This document shows, piece after piece, positions 34,098 through 45,439 of a DNA stretch of 64,000 bases (its first letter is position 1; the number at the start of each line of letters is the position of its first letter). The stretch lies in contig NC_088873.1 in the NCBI RefSeq assembly GCF_032884065.1, forward strand, positions 558,001 to 622,000, read 5' to 3'. The position numbers and the translations under genes are program-made. The DNA comes from Artemia franciscana (lineage: Eukaryota; Arthropoda; Branchiopoda; Anostraca; Artemiidae). The notes under the pieces were generated by a model. That model was not told the origin of the DNA and made no database searches. It saw only the letters and a list, made by a program, of their open reading frames with translations.

Positions 34098-37000
34098 GGG
34101 TGGTGGCGTTGAATAAGTAATTGCTGAATATAAAAATAGGGACCATCCGAAAGAAACTTATAAGCTATAGAGACGTTTAATTCGTCAAAAGAGATTAACT
34201 AAAAGTAAAAGAATGGAATACTCCTGTTTTTTTAAGAAATTTGAAATTTTAATTGTATCCTTTTTTTATACTGGGTGGTTGCGTTGAATGAGTGATTGCT
34301 GTACATAAGAAGAGGGAGCATCCAAAATAAACTTATAATCTATAGAGGCATTTAATTCATCAAAAGAGATTAACTAAAGGTAGAAGAATGGAATGTTTTT
34401 TTTTAATAATTGGAATTTTTTATTTCTATCATTTTGTTGTTTTTTTATACCCTGGGTTTTTGCGTTGAACAAATGATTGCTGAATATCAAAAGAGGGCGC
34501 ATCTGAACAAAACTTATAAACTATAGAGACATTTAATTTGTCAGATATGATTAACTAAAAATAAAGAATGGAATGCTCGTGTGTTTTTTAATGATTGGAA
34601 TTTTTAATTCTATCATTTTTCTTCACCCTGGGTGTTTAATTTGAATAAGCGATTACTGAATATAGAAAGAGGGACCATATGAGCGAAACTTATAAACTAT
34701 AGAGACATTTAATTCATCAAGGGAGATTAACTAAAAATACAACAATGGAATGCTCTTGTTTTTTTTATATAATTAGAATTTTTAATTCTATCATTTTGTT
34801 GTTGTTTTTTCTTTACCCTGGGTGTTTGCGTCGAACAAATGATTGCTGAATATAAAAAAAGGGACCATACGAACGAAACTTATAAACTAAAGATACATTT
34901 AATTTGTCAAAAATGATTGACTATAAATAAAGAATGAAAAGCTCGTGTGTTTTTTGATGATTGAAATTTTTAATTCTATGTTTTTGTTGTTGTTTTTTTT
35001 ACCCTGGGTGGTTGCTTTGAATAAGTGATTGCTGAATTTAAAAAGAGGAACCATCTGAACGGAACTTTTAAACTATAAAGGCATTTAATTCACCAAAAGA
35101 TATTAAATAAAAATAAAAGGATGCAATTCTTGTGTTTTTTTTTACAATAGGATTTTTTTAATTTTATCATTTTGTTTTTTTCGCCCTGGGTGGTTGTGTT
35201 GAATAAGTGATTGATGAATATAAAAAAGTAACATCCAAACGAAACTTATGAACTATAGAGACATTTAATTCATCAAAAAAGATTAACTAAAAAATAAAAC
35301 AATGGAATACTTGTTTTTTTAAATAGTTGAAAAATTTCAATTATAATTTTTTTTTACTCTGTGTGTTTGCGTTGAATGAGGGATTGCTAAATGTAAAACG
35401 AGATAAAATCCAAACAAACCTTATAAACTATACAGACATTTAATTCATCAAAAGAACTAACTAAAAATAAAATAATGGAACGCTCGTGCTTTTTTTAAAT
35501 AGTTGGAATTATTTAATTCTATCATTTTATTTTGTTTTTTCTACTCATTTCCTTTTTCGTTTTCTCTACCCTGGGTTAACAAAAATATTTTTTTTTATTT
35601 TTTTTTACCATCCATTGGACCATCCAAACAAAACTTGTAACCTATAGAGACATTTAGTTCATCAAAAGAGATTAACTAAAAATAAAAGAATAGAATGCTC
35701 CTGTTTTTTCAAATAATATGAATTTTTAATTGTATCATTTTGTTTTTTGTTTTTTTTTTACACTGGGTGGTTGCGTTGAATATGTGATTGCTGAATATAA
35801 GAAGAGAATATATTTGAACGAAACATATGAACTATAGAGACATTTAATTCATCAAAAGAGATTAACTAAAAATAAAAGAATGGAATGCTCCTGTTTTCTT
35901 TAAACGGTTTAAATTTTTAATTGTATCATTTTGTTTTTGTTTTTTTTTTACACTGGGTGGTTGCGTTGAATAAGTGATTGCTGTTCATAAAAAGAAGAAG
36001 AACCCTAGTGAAACTTATAATATATAAAGACATTTAATTCATCGAAAGAGATTAACTAAAAATAAAATAGTGGAATACTAGTGTTTTTCTAAATAACTGG
36101 AATTTTTTACTTCTATCATTTTTTTTTTTACCCTGGGTGGCTACGTTGAATAAGTGATTGCTGAATATAAAAAGAGGGACCAAATGAGCGAAACTTATAA
36201 ACTATAAAGATAATTAATGAAAAGAGATTAATTAAAAATAAAATAATGGAATGCTCGTGTTTTTCTAAATAATTGTAATTTTTTATTTCTATCGTTATGT
36301 TTTGTTTTTTTTATCATTTTTTTTTTTTTACCCTGGGTGGCTACGTTGAATAAGTGATGGCTGAATATAAGAGGAGAGACCATCTGAGCGAAACGTATAA
36401 ACTATAGAGACATTTAATAAAAAGAAATTAAATTAAAAATTAAAGAATGGAATGCTCGCGATTTTCTAAATAATTGGAACTTTTTACTTCTATCATATTT
36501 TTTTTCTATTTTTTTACCCTGGGTGGCTACGTTGAATAAGTGATTACTGAATACAAAAAGAGATATCTGAGCGAAACTTGTAAACTATAAAGATGATTAA
36601 TGAAAAGAGATTAATTAAAAATAAAATAATGGAATGCTCGTGTTTTTCTAAATAATTGTAACTTTTTATTTCTATCATTATGTTTTGTTTTTTTTTTCAT
36701 TTTTTTTACCCTGGGTGGCTACGTTGAATAAGTGATGGCTGAATATAAGAGGAGAGACCATCTGAGCGAAACTTATAAACTATAGAGCCATTTAATAAAA
36801 AGAAGTTAATTAAAAATTAAAGAATGGAATGCTCGTGATTTTCTAAATAATTGGAACTTTTTACTTCTATCATATTTTTTTTCTATTTTTTTACCCTGGG
36901 TGGCTACGTTGAATAAGTGATTACTGAATACAAAAAGAGATATCTGGGCGAAACTTATAAACTATAAAGATGATTAATGAAAAGAGATTAATTAAAAATA

Positions 37001-37740
37001 AAATAATGGAATGCTCGTGTTTTTCTAAATAATTGTAAATTTTTATTTCTATCATTATGTTTTGTTTTTTTTATCATTTTTTTTTACCCTGGGTGGCTAC
37101 GTTGAATAAGTGATGGCTGAATATAAGAGGAGAGACCATCTGAGCGAAACTTATAAACGATAGAGACATTTAATAAAAAGAAATTAATTAAAAATTAAAG
37201 AATGGAATGCTCGTGATTTTCTAAATAATTGGAATTTTTTACTTCTATCATATTTTTTTTCTATTTTTTTACCCTGGGTGGCTACGTTGAATAAGTGATT
37301 ACTGAATACAAAAAGAGATATCTGAGCGAAACTTATAAACTATAGAGACATTTAATTAAAAGCGATTGATTAAAAACAAAAGAATGGAATGCTCGTGTTT
37401 TTCTAAATAATTGGAATTTTTTACTTATATCATTTTATTTTTTTTTTTACCCCGGGTGGCTACGTTGAATAATTGATTGCTGAATATAAAAAGAGGGGCG
37501 ATTTGAACGAAACTTATTGAGACATTTAATTCATCAAAAGAGACTAACTACAAATAACAGAATGGAATGCTCGTATTTTTTAAATAATTGGAATTTTTAA
37601 TTCTATCATTTTTGTTTGTTTTTTCTTACACTGGGTGGTTGTGTTGTATAAGTGATTGCTGAATGTAAAAAGAGGGACCATCCGAGCGAAAGTTATAAGT
37701 TATAGAGACAATTAATTCATCAAAAGAGATTAATCAAAGA
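34098..37740. repeat. Tandem array of ~20 units of ~183 bp
   Basis: The marker ctgggt recurs at about 34100, 34284, 34455, 34630, 34820, 35007, 35186, 35572, 35764, 35954, 36134, 36333, 36520, 36711, 36897, 37090, 37273 and 37631, with degenerate units between. From about 36330 to 37300 two unit types alternate, giving a ~377-bp higher-order repeat. Confidence 0.92.
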
Positions 37741-38003
37741 CAAAAGGAACCAAAATTTTACGATTATCAATAATTTTGGAAACAGCAAGCAGCTATTTTT
37801 GCCCTGCCTGTGGCCATATTACTATGTGGTTGCCCTTTTATCACCAAGCCTTTTCGGAATGTACACAACATAATTAGTTACTTTAAATTGTCTGTACAGG
37901 GATCATATCTCAAATACACATTTGCAGAGGTTAATAGTAATAATTAGAGGATAAGTTACTACCTCTTTTTGTGCTATTCTACTATTTATTTCAAGATACT
38001 TAC

Positions 38004-38136
38004 TGCAAAATGGTTTATCTCTGTCAGTAGTAAAGTAAAACTGAACATTTTTCCTGTTTTTGATTGGATAGTCCACAGCATCCATGCCTAACTTGGCACA
38101 ATTTAAATCATCTGGTCCACACGATGAGCAAAGTCC
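38004..38136 (-). CDS. Pancreatic-type lipase, hinge to PLAT exon
   Basis: A 133-bp exon (44 codons plus one base). It begins GLCSSCGPDDLNCAKLGMDA and ends VQFYFTTDRDKPFC. The cysteine cluster and the VQFYFTTDRDKPFC block match the end of the catalytic domain and the link to the C-terminal PLAT (C2-like) domain of pancreatic lipases. The acceptor is TTGTAG and the donor is GTAAGTAT. The AAG|GGA junction with the 44241 exon is phase 0. It ends in phase 1, so the next exon must supply two bases. The next exon found (25160-24957) starts one base before a codon, so one short exon encoding the start of PLAT is missing from my reading. Confidence 0.88.
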
Positions 38137-39630
38137 CTACAAGAAAATATCGATTTTTGATAAATTAGTATTGGTGATTGAAAATGCGCTATTTAACATA
38201 TTTTGAAGAGCTTAGACTTATATTTAAGTACCTTGAAATAAGTACTTTATAAAGAAAAGGGGGAAAAGGCTAACTTCAACAGATAACACACGCAAACAGC
38301 TATTATAAAAAGACGAATAAAAAAAAATATCAATGGCATACAAAAAAGAAAAGAACAAAAGAAGCTCCCATCTGGTAAAAATCGTTTTGTGCTAAATCAC
38401 CATATCATTCACATCGAAATTGTTTAAAAATAACCATTGTATTTTTCCAGATGTGATTTTTTTTACATTCTTATATAGTGTTAGTGTTTTTTCTCAACTT
38501 TTTACGTTATTTTCTAATAATTGCTAATTCTATAATCTAATCTCTTGTTTTTTTTTTTTTTTTTTTCCGTTGATAAGGATTCCAGAATTAAAAGCCAATA
38601 TACGTTGAATATTATTAGCATATGTATGCTTCTTTTTTTTCAACACCATCCATCTTTATTAAAACTTTTACCTTATATTATATTATGTTCAATTTTAATT
38701 ATAAAAGGAAAGCTAGAATGTCTTAAAAGCATTTATTAAACCTATAATTCCGTAGCTATAATTCACATAATATTTTTAGACATGCGCATATTTTGCATAA
38801 TTTACCTAGATATGGAACGCATATTTATAAAACTTCAAATAAATATTTAAACTTAAATAAAATATTTATGAAACTTCATAAAAGTTTTTATAAAGCACTT
38901 CAGATATTTTGGTCTTAATATTTCTGATTTTTGTGTCAGTTAAAATGGAATTCAATAGTTGTGTTCTATCATCGCAACCCTTCAAGTTTGAATAGTCCCG
39001 CCAAATGAACCAAGATGAAAAATCAGTTTCACTATCAGTTTAGTTTAGTGGATCTCAATCCTTTTTATTTTTTACTAATCGCTTTTTTTTAATCTTTTTC
39101 ATCCTGAACTCCTGCATACTTGTTTTTTCATGTACTTTAAAGTGTAGGGGAGAATAAAACAATAAGAATGCTGTCATTAATAATAATAAGAATAAGAGCT
39201 TAACATACACAAGCCTACTTAATCACCTCATTTTTGTAAGCTAGACTGTGCGTACTTTTGCAGATAGGACTTTGACCTAAAATGATTTTTTAACCCAAAA
39301 AATTTGTTTGTTAACTGTCTCTGCAAAAATATCAGCCTTTTACCCACAATATTACAGATTAATTGTATAAATTATCTATGTTTCTAATTTTTTAAATAAC
39401 GATGCCAGACACTATATTTTCAGTGGTTCAGATCGGTGGTCCAAATCAGACACACATTTAGGCCAGCCTCTGGTCCCACCCTGCTTTCTGAGGTTTTACC
39501 CCGTTTTTCATCATTTTCTCACCATTTTCTAATTCTTGATTCACAAGGCACAAAGATAGTCTGAAAGGTTTCAGCGACATTCTCCAATGTTATGTCGTTA
39601 AAGAGCCTATAGACGGTGTTAAAAAAAAAA
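38137..39630 (-). other. Lipase intron: no exon seen
   Basis: AT-rich with T runs (about 38547-38567). No motif or clear repeat is seen. Confidence 0.45.
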
Positions 39631-39631
39631 C

Positions 39632-40130
39632 TCACCAGGTTATATACTTCAGATCTAGTAAGATTGGAGCCCGCTGTGAAGGCTGAGTTTGAACAACAGC
39701 AGGCTGGCTGAAAGTCACTTCAAGTCTTTTCCAAAAGACGGCTATGTAAAGTCCGGCTAAATGTGAATGAGGCATGATTCCTAACGTCCATCTACTACTC
39801 CGCATTTTCTGTGTCATTCCTAATTTTACTGCATACATTGAAAGGTCATTTTCTTCAATGAAAAGGCCTATATCCACAGCCAAATGTGTGACTTCGCCTT
39901 ATAATGATCCTTGAAAACAAAATTCTGCTGTGCAGTGAAATAAGGGATAATGGCATAAAATTGATGGGAAGCTAATGACTCAATAATGTCCCATTCCGTT
40001 TTCCATGGTTTGGTAGACCAACTGTTTTCGATGGCAGTATTAAATACATCAACGGAGAGGGTGGTGACAGATGTTTCAAGAAGATTGTTCCAATGGACAA
40101 ACACCGTATTGGAAGTATTTGTTGCGGACT
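39632..40130 (-). pseudogene. Unassigned broken ORF, perhaps LINE C-terminus
   Basis: Two minus frames overlap slightly at 39868-39883: 40104-39868 (HWNNLLETSVTTLSVDVFNT...) and 39883-39632 (AVDIGLFIEENDLSMYAVKL...). The WNNL....SV..F pattern is common near the C-terminus of jockey/CR1 reverse transcriptases. The second part is not recognised. It ends at a possible GTGAGT donor, but the lipase exons on either side join directly, so it is not a lipase exon. Confidence 0.35.
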
Positions 40131-40389
40131 CTGATTAAAGCTCTCTTTTGGGATAACTTCTAATTATGTCCTATTGTCTTAAAGGTTTCATCGGATTGAA
40201 ACGGCTTTTGAAATAAGAGGAAAGTGAATTAAGTGAAGAAAGCATTAAAATTTGAAATAAGGTGGTGTGAAGTGGAGTCTATGGTAAAATCGCCGAAGAT
40301 TTAGAAGATTCAGCCAGACGTCATAATAATAAATATTGTACTGGCATGCTAATAATCTGAGAAGGCATAGTAAATCTGGACGAACGGAC

Positions 40390-40842
40390 GAAGTTAACGA
40401 TACGAACGGGGCCACAACTAGTGAAAGGGAAAGAGTTAAAGAGAAATGGACAGAAAATTTTTGAGATCGTGCTAAGCTCAAATAGAGTTACAAGAAAAGA
40501 AATAGAAAAGAATGAAAAAATTTATGACACTATAGATACGAAGGAACATTTACTTTATGAGGAAAAATTAGTGAAATTACTAAAAGGATTAAAAATAATA
40601 AGGTCCCAGGTGATGACAGTTTTTTAAGTATGTTTTTAAATATGGTGGCTGTGGGGCTATAGATAAGGTACTGAAAATGTGATATGATTTTTGAAACTGG
40701 GGAAGTATCCAGTGATTTTTGGAAAGCTCTAATGAGACCCTTCCACAAGAAAGGTGAAAGAGTGAGTGTGGTGATTATAGAGATCTTAGACTGGTTTTTA
40801 TAGGAAGCGAATTACTTGGTATTATGATAATTTTTAGAATTA
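40390..40842 (+). pseudogene. LINE with (TAG)n tail, 5' part of an interrupted copy
   Basis: Broken plus-strand frames match the same LINE as at 61897-63357. Seen are EHLLYEEKLVKLLKGLK, then, across frameshifts, IFE.GK.P.DFW.AL..P.HKKG and the IGSELLGIMI region. It is cut at about 40842 by a second LINE in the opposite orientation. The 3' remainder is at 42790-43895. Confidence 0.7.
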
Positions 40843-40996
40843 GAAATAAATAAATAAATATATTCGCAAATTTGATGGTAGGCCGTTAAGCCTGTACAAA
40901 ACAAAAATCTTAATTTGCATTTCTTCTAAATTTGCACAAGGAGAAAATGTCACTTGAATAATATTCATCAACTTCCTTCTTAAATGTCAGTAGGTT

Positions 40997-42025
40997 TTAT
41001 GAGCAGATTACTCTTTCTGGTAAGTTGTTCCAATGCTGAACCACTCGGTTGCCGAAAGTCCATCGGCCCATGTCCTTGTAAAAGCGTTCCGTACTCACTT
41101 TGTACTGATGTCCTCGGAGATGATTTATATTGAACTGCACGATTCTCTGGGCTGGTACGTTATCATAGGCTCCATTGCAGAGCTTATTCATTTCAATAAG
41201 ATCACCACGATGGAATATATAGGCGAGGGTTGGGATTTCAAGCTTTCTAAGCCGCTCTTCGTAGGGAAGGAAGCGTAACCTGGGAGAGAATTTAGTTATC
41301 CTCCTCTGAACATTTTCGAGAGCATCTATGTCCTTGTTGTAGTATGGTCTTGTAGAACAATGTCCATACTCAAGAATCGGGCGGACCAGGGACTTATAGA
41401 GGGTAGCAAGCATTTTGTCGTCCTCGCACGAGAAGTTTCTTCTGATCATACCAGCAACTTTGGAAGCCTTCTTGACGACAGCTTCATAGTGGCTACTGAA
41501 GTTCAGTTCAGAATCCACTAAGATGCCTATGTCTCTTTCTTCTTTACTAAGAGTGAGTGCAGCAGAACCAAGAGAGTATGAGGACGAAAAGTTTTGTGGA
41601 CCCAGAGTGAGGATATGACTTTTCTGGGTATTGATTTCCATGATCCACTTCTTCATCCAGTCATCGATTCGTTGGAGATCCACCTGCAGGTGGTGAATGT
41701 CTTCACATGACGAGATGACACGATAGAGCTTTGTGTCGTCCGCGTAGAGAAGGATGTCACATTCGATGCCCTCAACTAGGTCATTGATGTAGAGATTAAA
41801 CAGAAGAGGGCCGAGGATTGACCCCTGGGGTACTCCGCTAAGAGCTTTCTCTTTGGTATTGCTGAGACAACCTTCTATGCACACAACTTGCTTTCTGCCA
41901 GTTAAGAAGTCCGTAATCCATTGAAGAAGCCTGGATGAGGACCCGGATGAGGAGAAACCGTATTTCCTGAGCTTCTGGACGAGACGCTTATGGGGAACTT
42001 TGTCAAAGGCTTTCTTGAGATCCAA
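40997..42025 (-). CDS. CR1/jockey-type reverse transcriptase, C-terminal two thirds
   Basis: A 342-residue frame. FDKVPHKRLVQKL (palm strand with a catalytic Asp) comes first. It is followed by SGVPQGSILGPLLFNLYIND, then YADDTKLYR (catalytic Asp pair) and RDIGILVDSELNFSSHYEAV. The thumb, with YKSLVRPILEYGHCSTRPYY and LENVQRRITKFSPRL, leads to a C-terminal GRWTFGNRVVQHWNNLPERV. The enzyme would copy the element RNA at a nicked target. The upstream part (42321-42076, KGGKREDPSNYRPISLTCI, LESLIADHTIEHL) is in another frame, so the gene is broken and 5' truncated and cannot be active. The start is not a true start. Confidence 0.9.
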   Translation of the reverse strand: MDLKKAFDKVPHKRLVQKLRKYGFSSSGSSSRLLQWITDFLTGRKQVVCIEGCLSNTKEKALSGVPQGSILGPLLFNLYINDLVEGIECDILLYADDTKLYRVISSCEDIHHLQVDLQRIDDWMKKWIMEINTQKSHILTLGPQNFSSSYSLGSAALTLSKEERDIGILVDSELNFSSHYEAVVKKASKVAGMIRRNFSCEDDKMLATLYKSLVRPILEYGHCSTRPYYNKDIDALENVQRRITKFSPRLRFLPYEERLRKLEIPTLAYIFHRGDLIEMNKLCNGAYDNVPAQRIVQFNINHLRGHQYKVSTERFYKDMGRWTFGNRVVQHWNNLPERVICS

Positions 42026-42075
42026 GTATATGAGATCAATCTGGAACCCCTTGTCGATGTTTTTCTTCCAATCAT

Positions 42076-42321
42076 CTATGGCACAAAGCAGTTGGGCTTC
42101 TGCAGATCGTTCTTTAAGAAAACCAAACTGCTTTTCGGTAAGTATTTTTCTCGCTTTAAGTGTTCTATGGTGTGGTCTGCAATAAGAGACTCAAGTACTT
42201 TACACGTGATACAAGTGAGGCTTATCGGTCTGTAGTTTGATGGGTCTTCTCGTTTCCCACCTTTGGATATTGGGACGACAATAGCTTTTTTTCCAAATAG
42301 CGGGTCGCTCACCGAGTTCAA
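42076..42321 (-). pseudogene. Finger region of the same reverse transcriptase, frameshifted
   Basis: Encodes IVVPISKGGKREDPSNYRPI, SLTCITCKVLESLIADHT. This is the NYRPISL motif that precedes the palm. It runs directly into the 41997-42025 frame only after a shift. Confidence 0.85.
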
Positions 42322-42789
42322 GAGACTTTCTGTAAATGTAGACTAGTGGCTCTGTTATTACCGTTGCAAGTTCTTTGAGCGGTTTTGGATGTAGATTGTC
42401 TGGGCCTGTGGACTTGTTCTCTGACTTGTGCTTGTGTTAAGTTCTCTGAGTTTCTTTAGAACATCGCTATGGTTGATCTCTATCGGTCTTATTGAGTCGC
42501 TTAGACCCTGAATTGGTTCCTCGCGGCTAGTGGTCTTCGTTCTCAGGTTCCTGAGTAAAAACAGAAGAGAACTGGCTGTTGAGAGTATTTGCCTTGTCCG
42601 TAGGGTCGTGTACTGCTGCAGATACAGTTTTAAGAGGATAACAGTGTGGTCATAGGAAGGGTAGAGGATGTGCTTACCATATTGTTGCTATATAGATTAA
42701 TAATAAATTAAATATAAATTAATAATAAACTAATAATTGAGAAGTGCCTGAGCCATCTAACACCGTTAGTCCTCAGTTTTATGGATTAC

Positions 42790-43895
42790 GTGTAACCGTT
42801 TGATTCAGCTATTAGAAGAGCTTTAGCAAAGTTTTTTTTCCTTGTATGGCACATATTAAATGGCACATAATTAAATACATTAAAGTAATTAGTGCTTAGC
42901 AGGAAAAATGTTGCTATTGTTAAGCAGGAAATGAGGTTAGTAGCAGTTTTCAAATTAAATCAGGAGTTGAGCAGGATTGAGTTCCATCACCATTTATGTG
43001 GATCATTGTGATGGATTTCTTCCTAAGGAATACAGCAAATGCAATGGGAGAAATCAAATGGGGAAGTAGAACTCTCTCTAAATTAGATTATGCTGATGAT
43101 TTAAATTTCCTGGATGAAAGTGTTAGCAATATGAATAAACCTTTAGAGGTTTTACGAGTTCAGGATGCACAAATACGTTTGAAAACCAATGTCAAGAAGT
43201 CTAAATTACTAAGACTAAGAATACATGATAGCAAAGATTAGATATTGGGTAACGAGAAGATCGATCAAGTGGATATCTTCACTTACTTAGGAAGTATTGT
43301 TATTAAAGATGATGGTTGCAGAGAAGATGTTAAAAGTAGAATAGCCAAGACCCAGGGCATTTTTTCATAGTAGAAAAAGTTCGGAAGAATAGGAAGATGA
43401 CTCAGCGACCAATATTAGAATAATGGAAGCTACAGTGATAACATTAGTCAATTAAGACTCTGAAGGGTTGGCGCTCTGAAAAAAAATATGGGAGGATTTG
43501 GTAGATGTTTTCCAGAGAAATTTCCAACGGATTGTTTTGGGTACCCAAGTGACTGACCGTATCTCTAACAGTAAGCTGTACGAAAAATTTGATTCAATCC
43601 TGCTTTCTAAGGCTATAATGAGAGAAAGGATAAGATGGTTAGGACACGTTCCGTGGATAAAGGAGGACAAGTTTCCAAGGATTGTCCTTGTCAGCCAACT
43701 GTCTAGGACCAAACGATAAGCAGCTCGTCCCCAAATAGGTTGGGAGGATATCGTAAGCAACGATTTAAAAGAAATTGCAGCTTTTGGGAAATTGTAAAGA
43801 GGAAGGCTTTGAATGTATCAGGATAGAAGAGGAGTGTGTGTAGCTCTGTTAGCCTAAAGCGGCTTAATGTTGCAGCGAGTTGTCAGCAGTAGTAG
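42790..43895 (+). pseudogene. 3' part of the interrupted (TAG)n-tail LINE
   Basis: Plus-strand fragments in changing frames: KYIKVISA, GNEVSSSFQIKSGV, then IVMDFFLRNTANAMGEIKWG, LDYADDLNFLDESVSNMNK (palm motif), VKKSKLLRLRI, NEKIDQVDIFTYLGS and RDKMVRTRSVDKGG. They align with the open copy at 62039-63313. It ends with gcagcgagttgtcagcagtagtag near 43895, the same tail as at 61897. Confidence 0.8.
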
Positions 43896-44240
43896 ATTTA
43901 GTCCTTTTGTGTTGCAGATGTAATTATGTCAACTATCCAATTTTGTTTAAGCTTATTAGTTTTTTAGTGAAGTCACCAAACACTGCACTGTTAGTGACCC
44001 AAGACGTTTGCAGTTCCTGCCCTCCCATAGCTCTTATATGTCGCCCATTTTCTTTTGCAGTGACGAGAATGGCCATGTCTTTCTTTGCCCTTTTTAGGGA
44101 AAGTTTATCAAATAACCGCAGTGTTGGTAAATAATAATGACGGTGTTTTTACATAAGTCTTTGGTCAAACCTTCAATGTACCACCATTTCCAAATTTCAT
44201 CATAAAATGGCAAATTAAAACGAGGCTCAATTAAAATTAC

Positions 44241-44479
44241 CTTTAAGTAGCTATCGTAGTCAGGACACTCATAGCCAACAAATGAGCAGCCGGTGAGTAT
44301 GCTATTGTTGAAGAACTCAATTGACCTATCATGGTTGCACGCAACAAAATCCCTACCAGCATCATATAGCCCCTCTTCAATTAATGTCAATGGTATATCT
44401 ACCAGGCTGCAACCAGGTTGTTGTCGCCCACTGTTTGGGTAGAAATCGACGTGCCCAACGGGTTGCACCATTCCGTATC
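44241..44479 (-). CDS. Pancreatic-type lipase, lid and catalytic His exon
   Basis: A 239-bp exon: two bases to complete Gly, then 79 codons. It encodes YGMVQPVGHVDFYPNSGRQQ, then a lid region between two cysteines (PGC..., then DFVAC). CNHDRS follows, with the catalytic histidine, and then SFVGYECPDYDSYLK. The lid loop is about the full length seen in classical pancreatic lipases, so the enzyme is probably interfacially regulated rather than a lid-less phospholipase A1 type (inference). The acceptor is TTTCAG and the donor is GTAATTTT. The intron just upstream carries two further diverged copies of this acceptor region. Confidence 0.93.
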
Positions 44480-45030
44480 CTGAAAGTACGTTTAAGCGAT
44501 CTGACAAATTTTTGATTTCTAAAGCTTATGATTTAGATCAATAATACACATATAAAAGATTCCTTGACATTCTCTTATATGGCATTAAGAAGGAAATAAT
44601 TACAAATATAATAAAAATTAAACTAGAAAAAAATTAACTTGGAATTGAATCGAAAATGGTTTGAATATTAGTAATAAAAAAACAATTTAAAAAAAAAAAA
44701 AACAATGTTTGAAAACCATTCGGCATCCTGAAAGTGCGTTTAAGTGATCTGACAAATATTTTACTTATACAGCTTATTATCCTGGTGAACTATATAGGCC
44801 TATAATTAAGAAAAATTATTAATTAATTCAATTATGTACCGTTAGTGAAATTACTATAAAAATTAAAGAAAAAATTGAATAAAATTAAAAAAATTTGACT
44901 TAACAATTGTCTACAAATTTGTCAAATGTTGGTTAAAAGGTCAAATGCAATTCTATCAAATACCATCTTGTATCTTGAAAGGTATGTTTGAGTGATCTGA
45001 TGACCTATGTTTCTAAAGCTCTGGGTTAAT
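44480..45030 (-). repeat. Two diverged copies of a splice-acceptor region
   Basis: The boundary text 'cgtatcctgaaagtacgttt' (44474, spanning the lipase acceptor) recurs as 'ggcatcctgaaagtgcgttt' (about 44723) and 'tgtatcttgaaaggtatgtt' (about 44971). Each is followed by 'aagtgatctga' and 'ttctaaagct'-like text. Units are about 240-255 bp and cover the first ~14 exon bases. Confidence 0.75.
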
Positions 45031-45439
45031 AACAAAACTAAAGCCATTTATCTGAACATTTTTTTTTAGCTCTGCTATGACATATTACTGAGTTGTACTA
45101 AGTTTGCTGATATTCAGCAATAGAATATAAACGCTAAGCTTCAATGAAGAAAGTACCCACCCCCTCCAATTCCCACGCACAATCATTGGTTTTTCTTATC
45201 ACTTTGGGTAACTACTGAAATAATTTAACAGGAAAAGTAAAATAACTATTCCGGTCTGTTTTACTGTCTTGAAGCTAACTAGAGATTCCAAGTCTTTCAC
45301 CAGGGGTCGATCATTTTGAACCTTTGACAAGATCTATTTCTTCTATTTGAATGTTTTACCAAATTGGAGCAAAGGTACTATTTTTAATATTCAGCAAATT
45401 ATTTAATTTTCTTAAAACACTCCCTCCCCCTAAAATATT

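Larger units (their letters stand above)
32330..37750. mobile_element. Fold-back-like element with inverted tandem arrays
   Basis: About 20 direct units (mean about 183 bp, from 34098 to 37740) share 'accctgggtggttgcgttga', 'ataagtgattgctgaata', 'cgaaacttataaactataga' and 'gacatttaattcatcaaaag'. Two units of the same repeat lie inverted at 32330-32655. The 1.4 kb between them holds a TA microsatellite and a decayed ORF. Inverted, tandem-built termini around a core are the layout of Drosophila fold-back elements such as FB and Galileo (family knowledge); assignment to that group is inference. Confidence 0.7.
40843..42690 (-). mobile_element. CR1-like LINE inserted in another LINE
   Basis: A minus-strand element. 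Its 3' end lies near 40843 with a TTTATTTA-like tail. 5' truncated; the upstream trace DPTDKANTLNSQFSSVF is around 42600. The reverse transcriptase occupies 42321-40997 with a frameshift near 42050. It splits the LINE at 40390-43895. Confidence 0.85.

Noticed and set aside
34098-37740. Possible CRISPR-like or regulatory array
   Set aside because: Units of ~183 bp diverge throughout and have no constant-repeat and spacer pattern. This is a eukaryotic tandem array.
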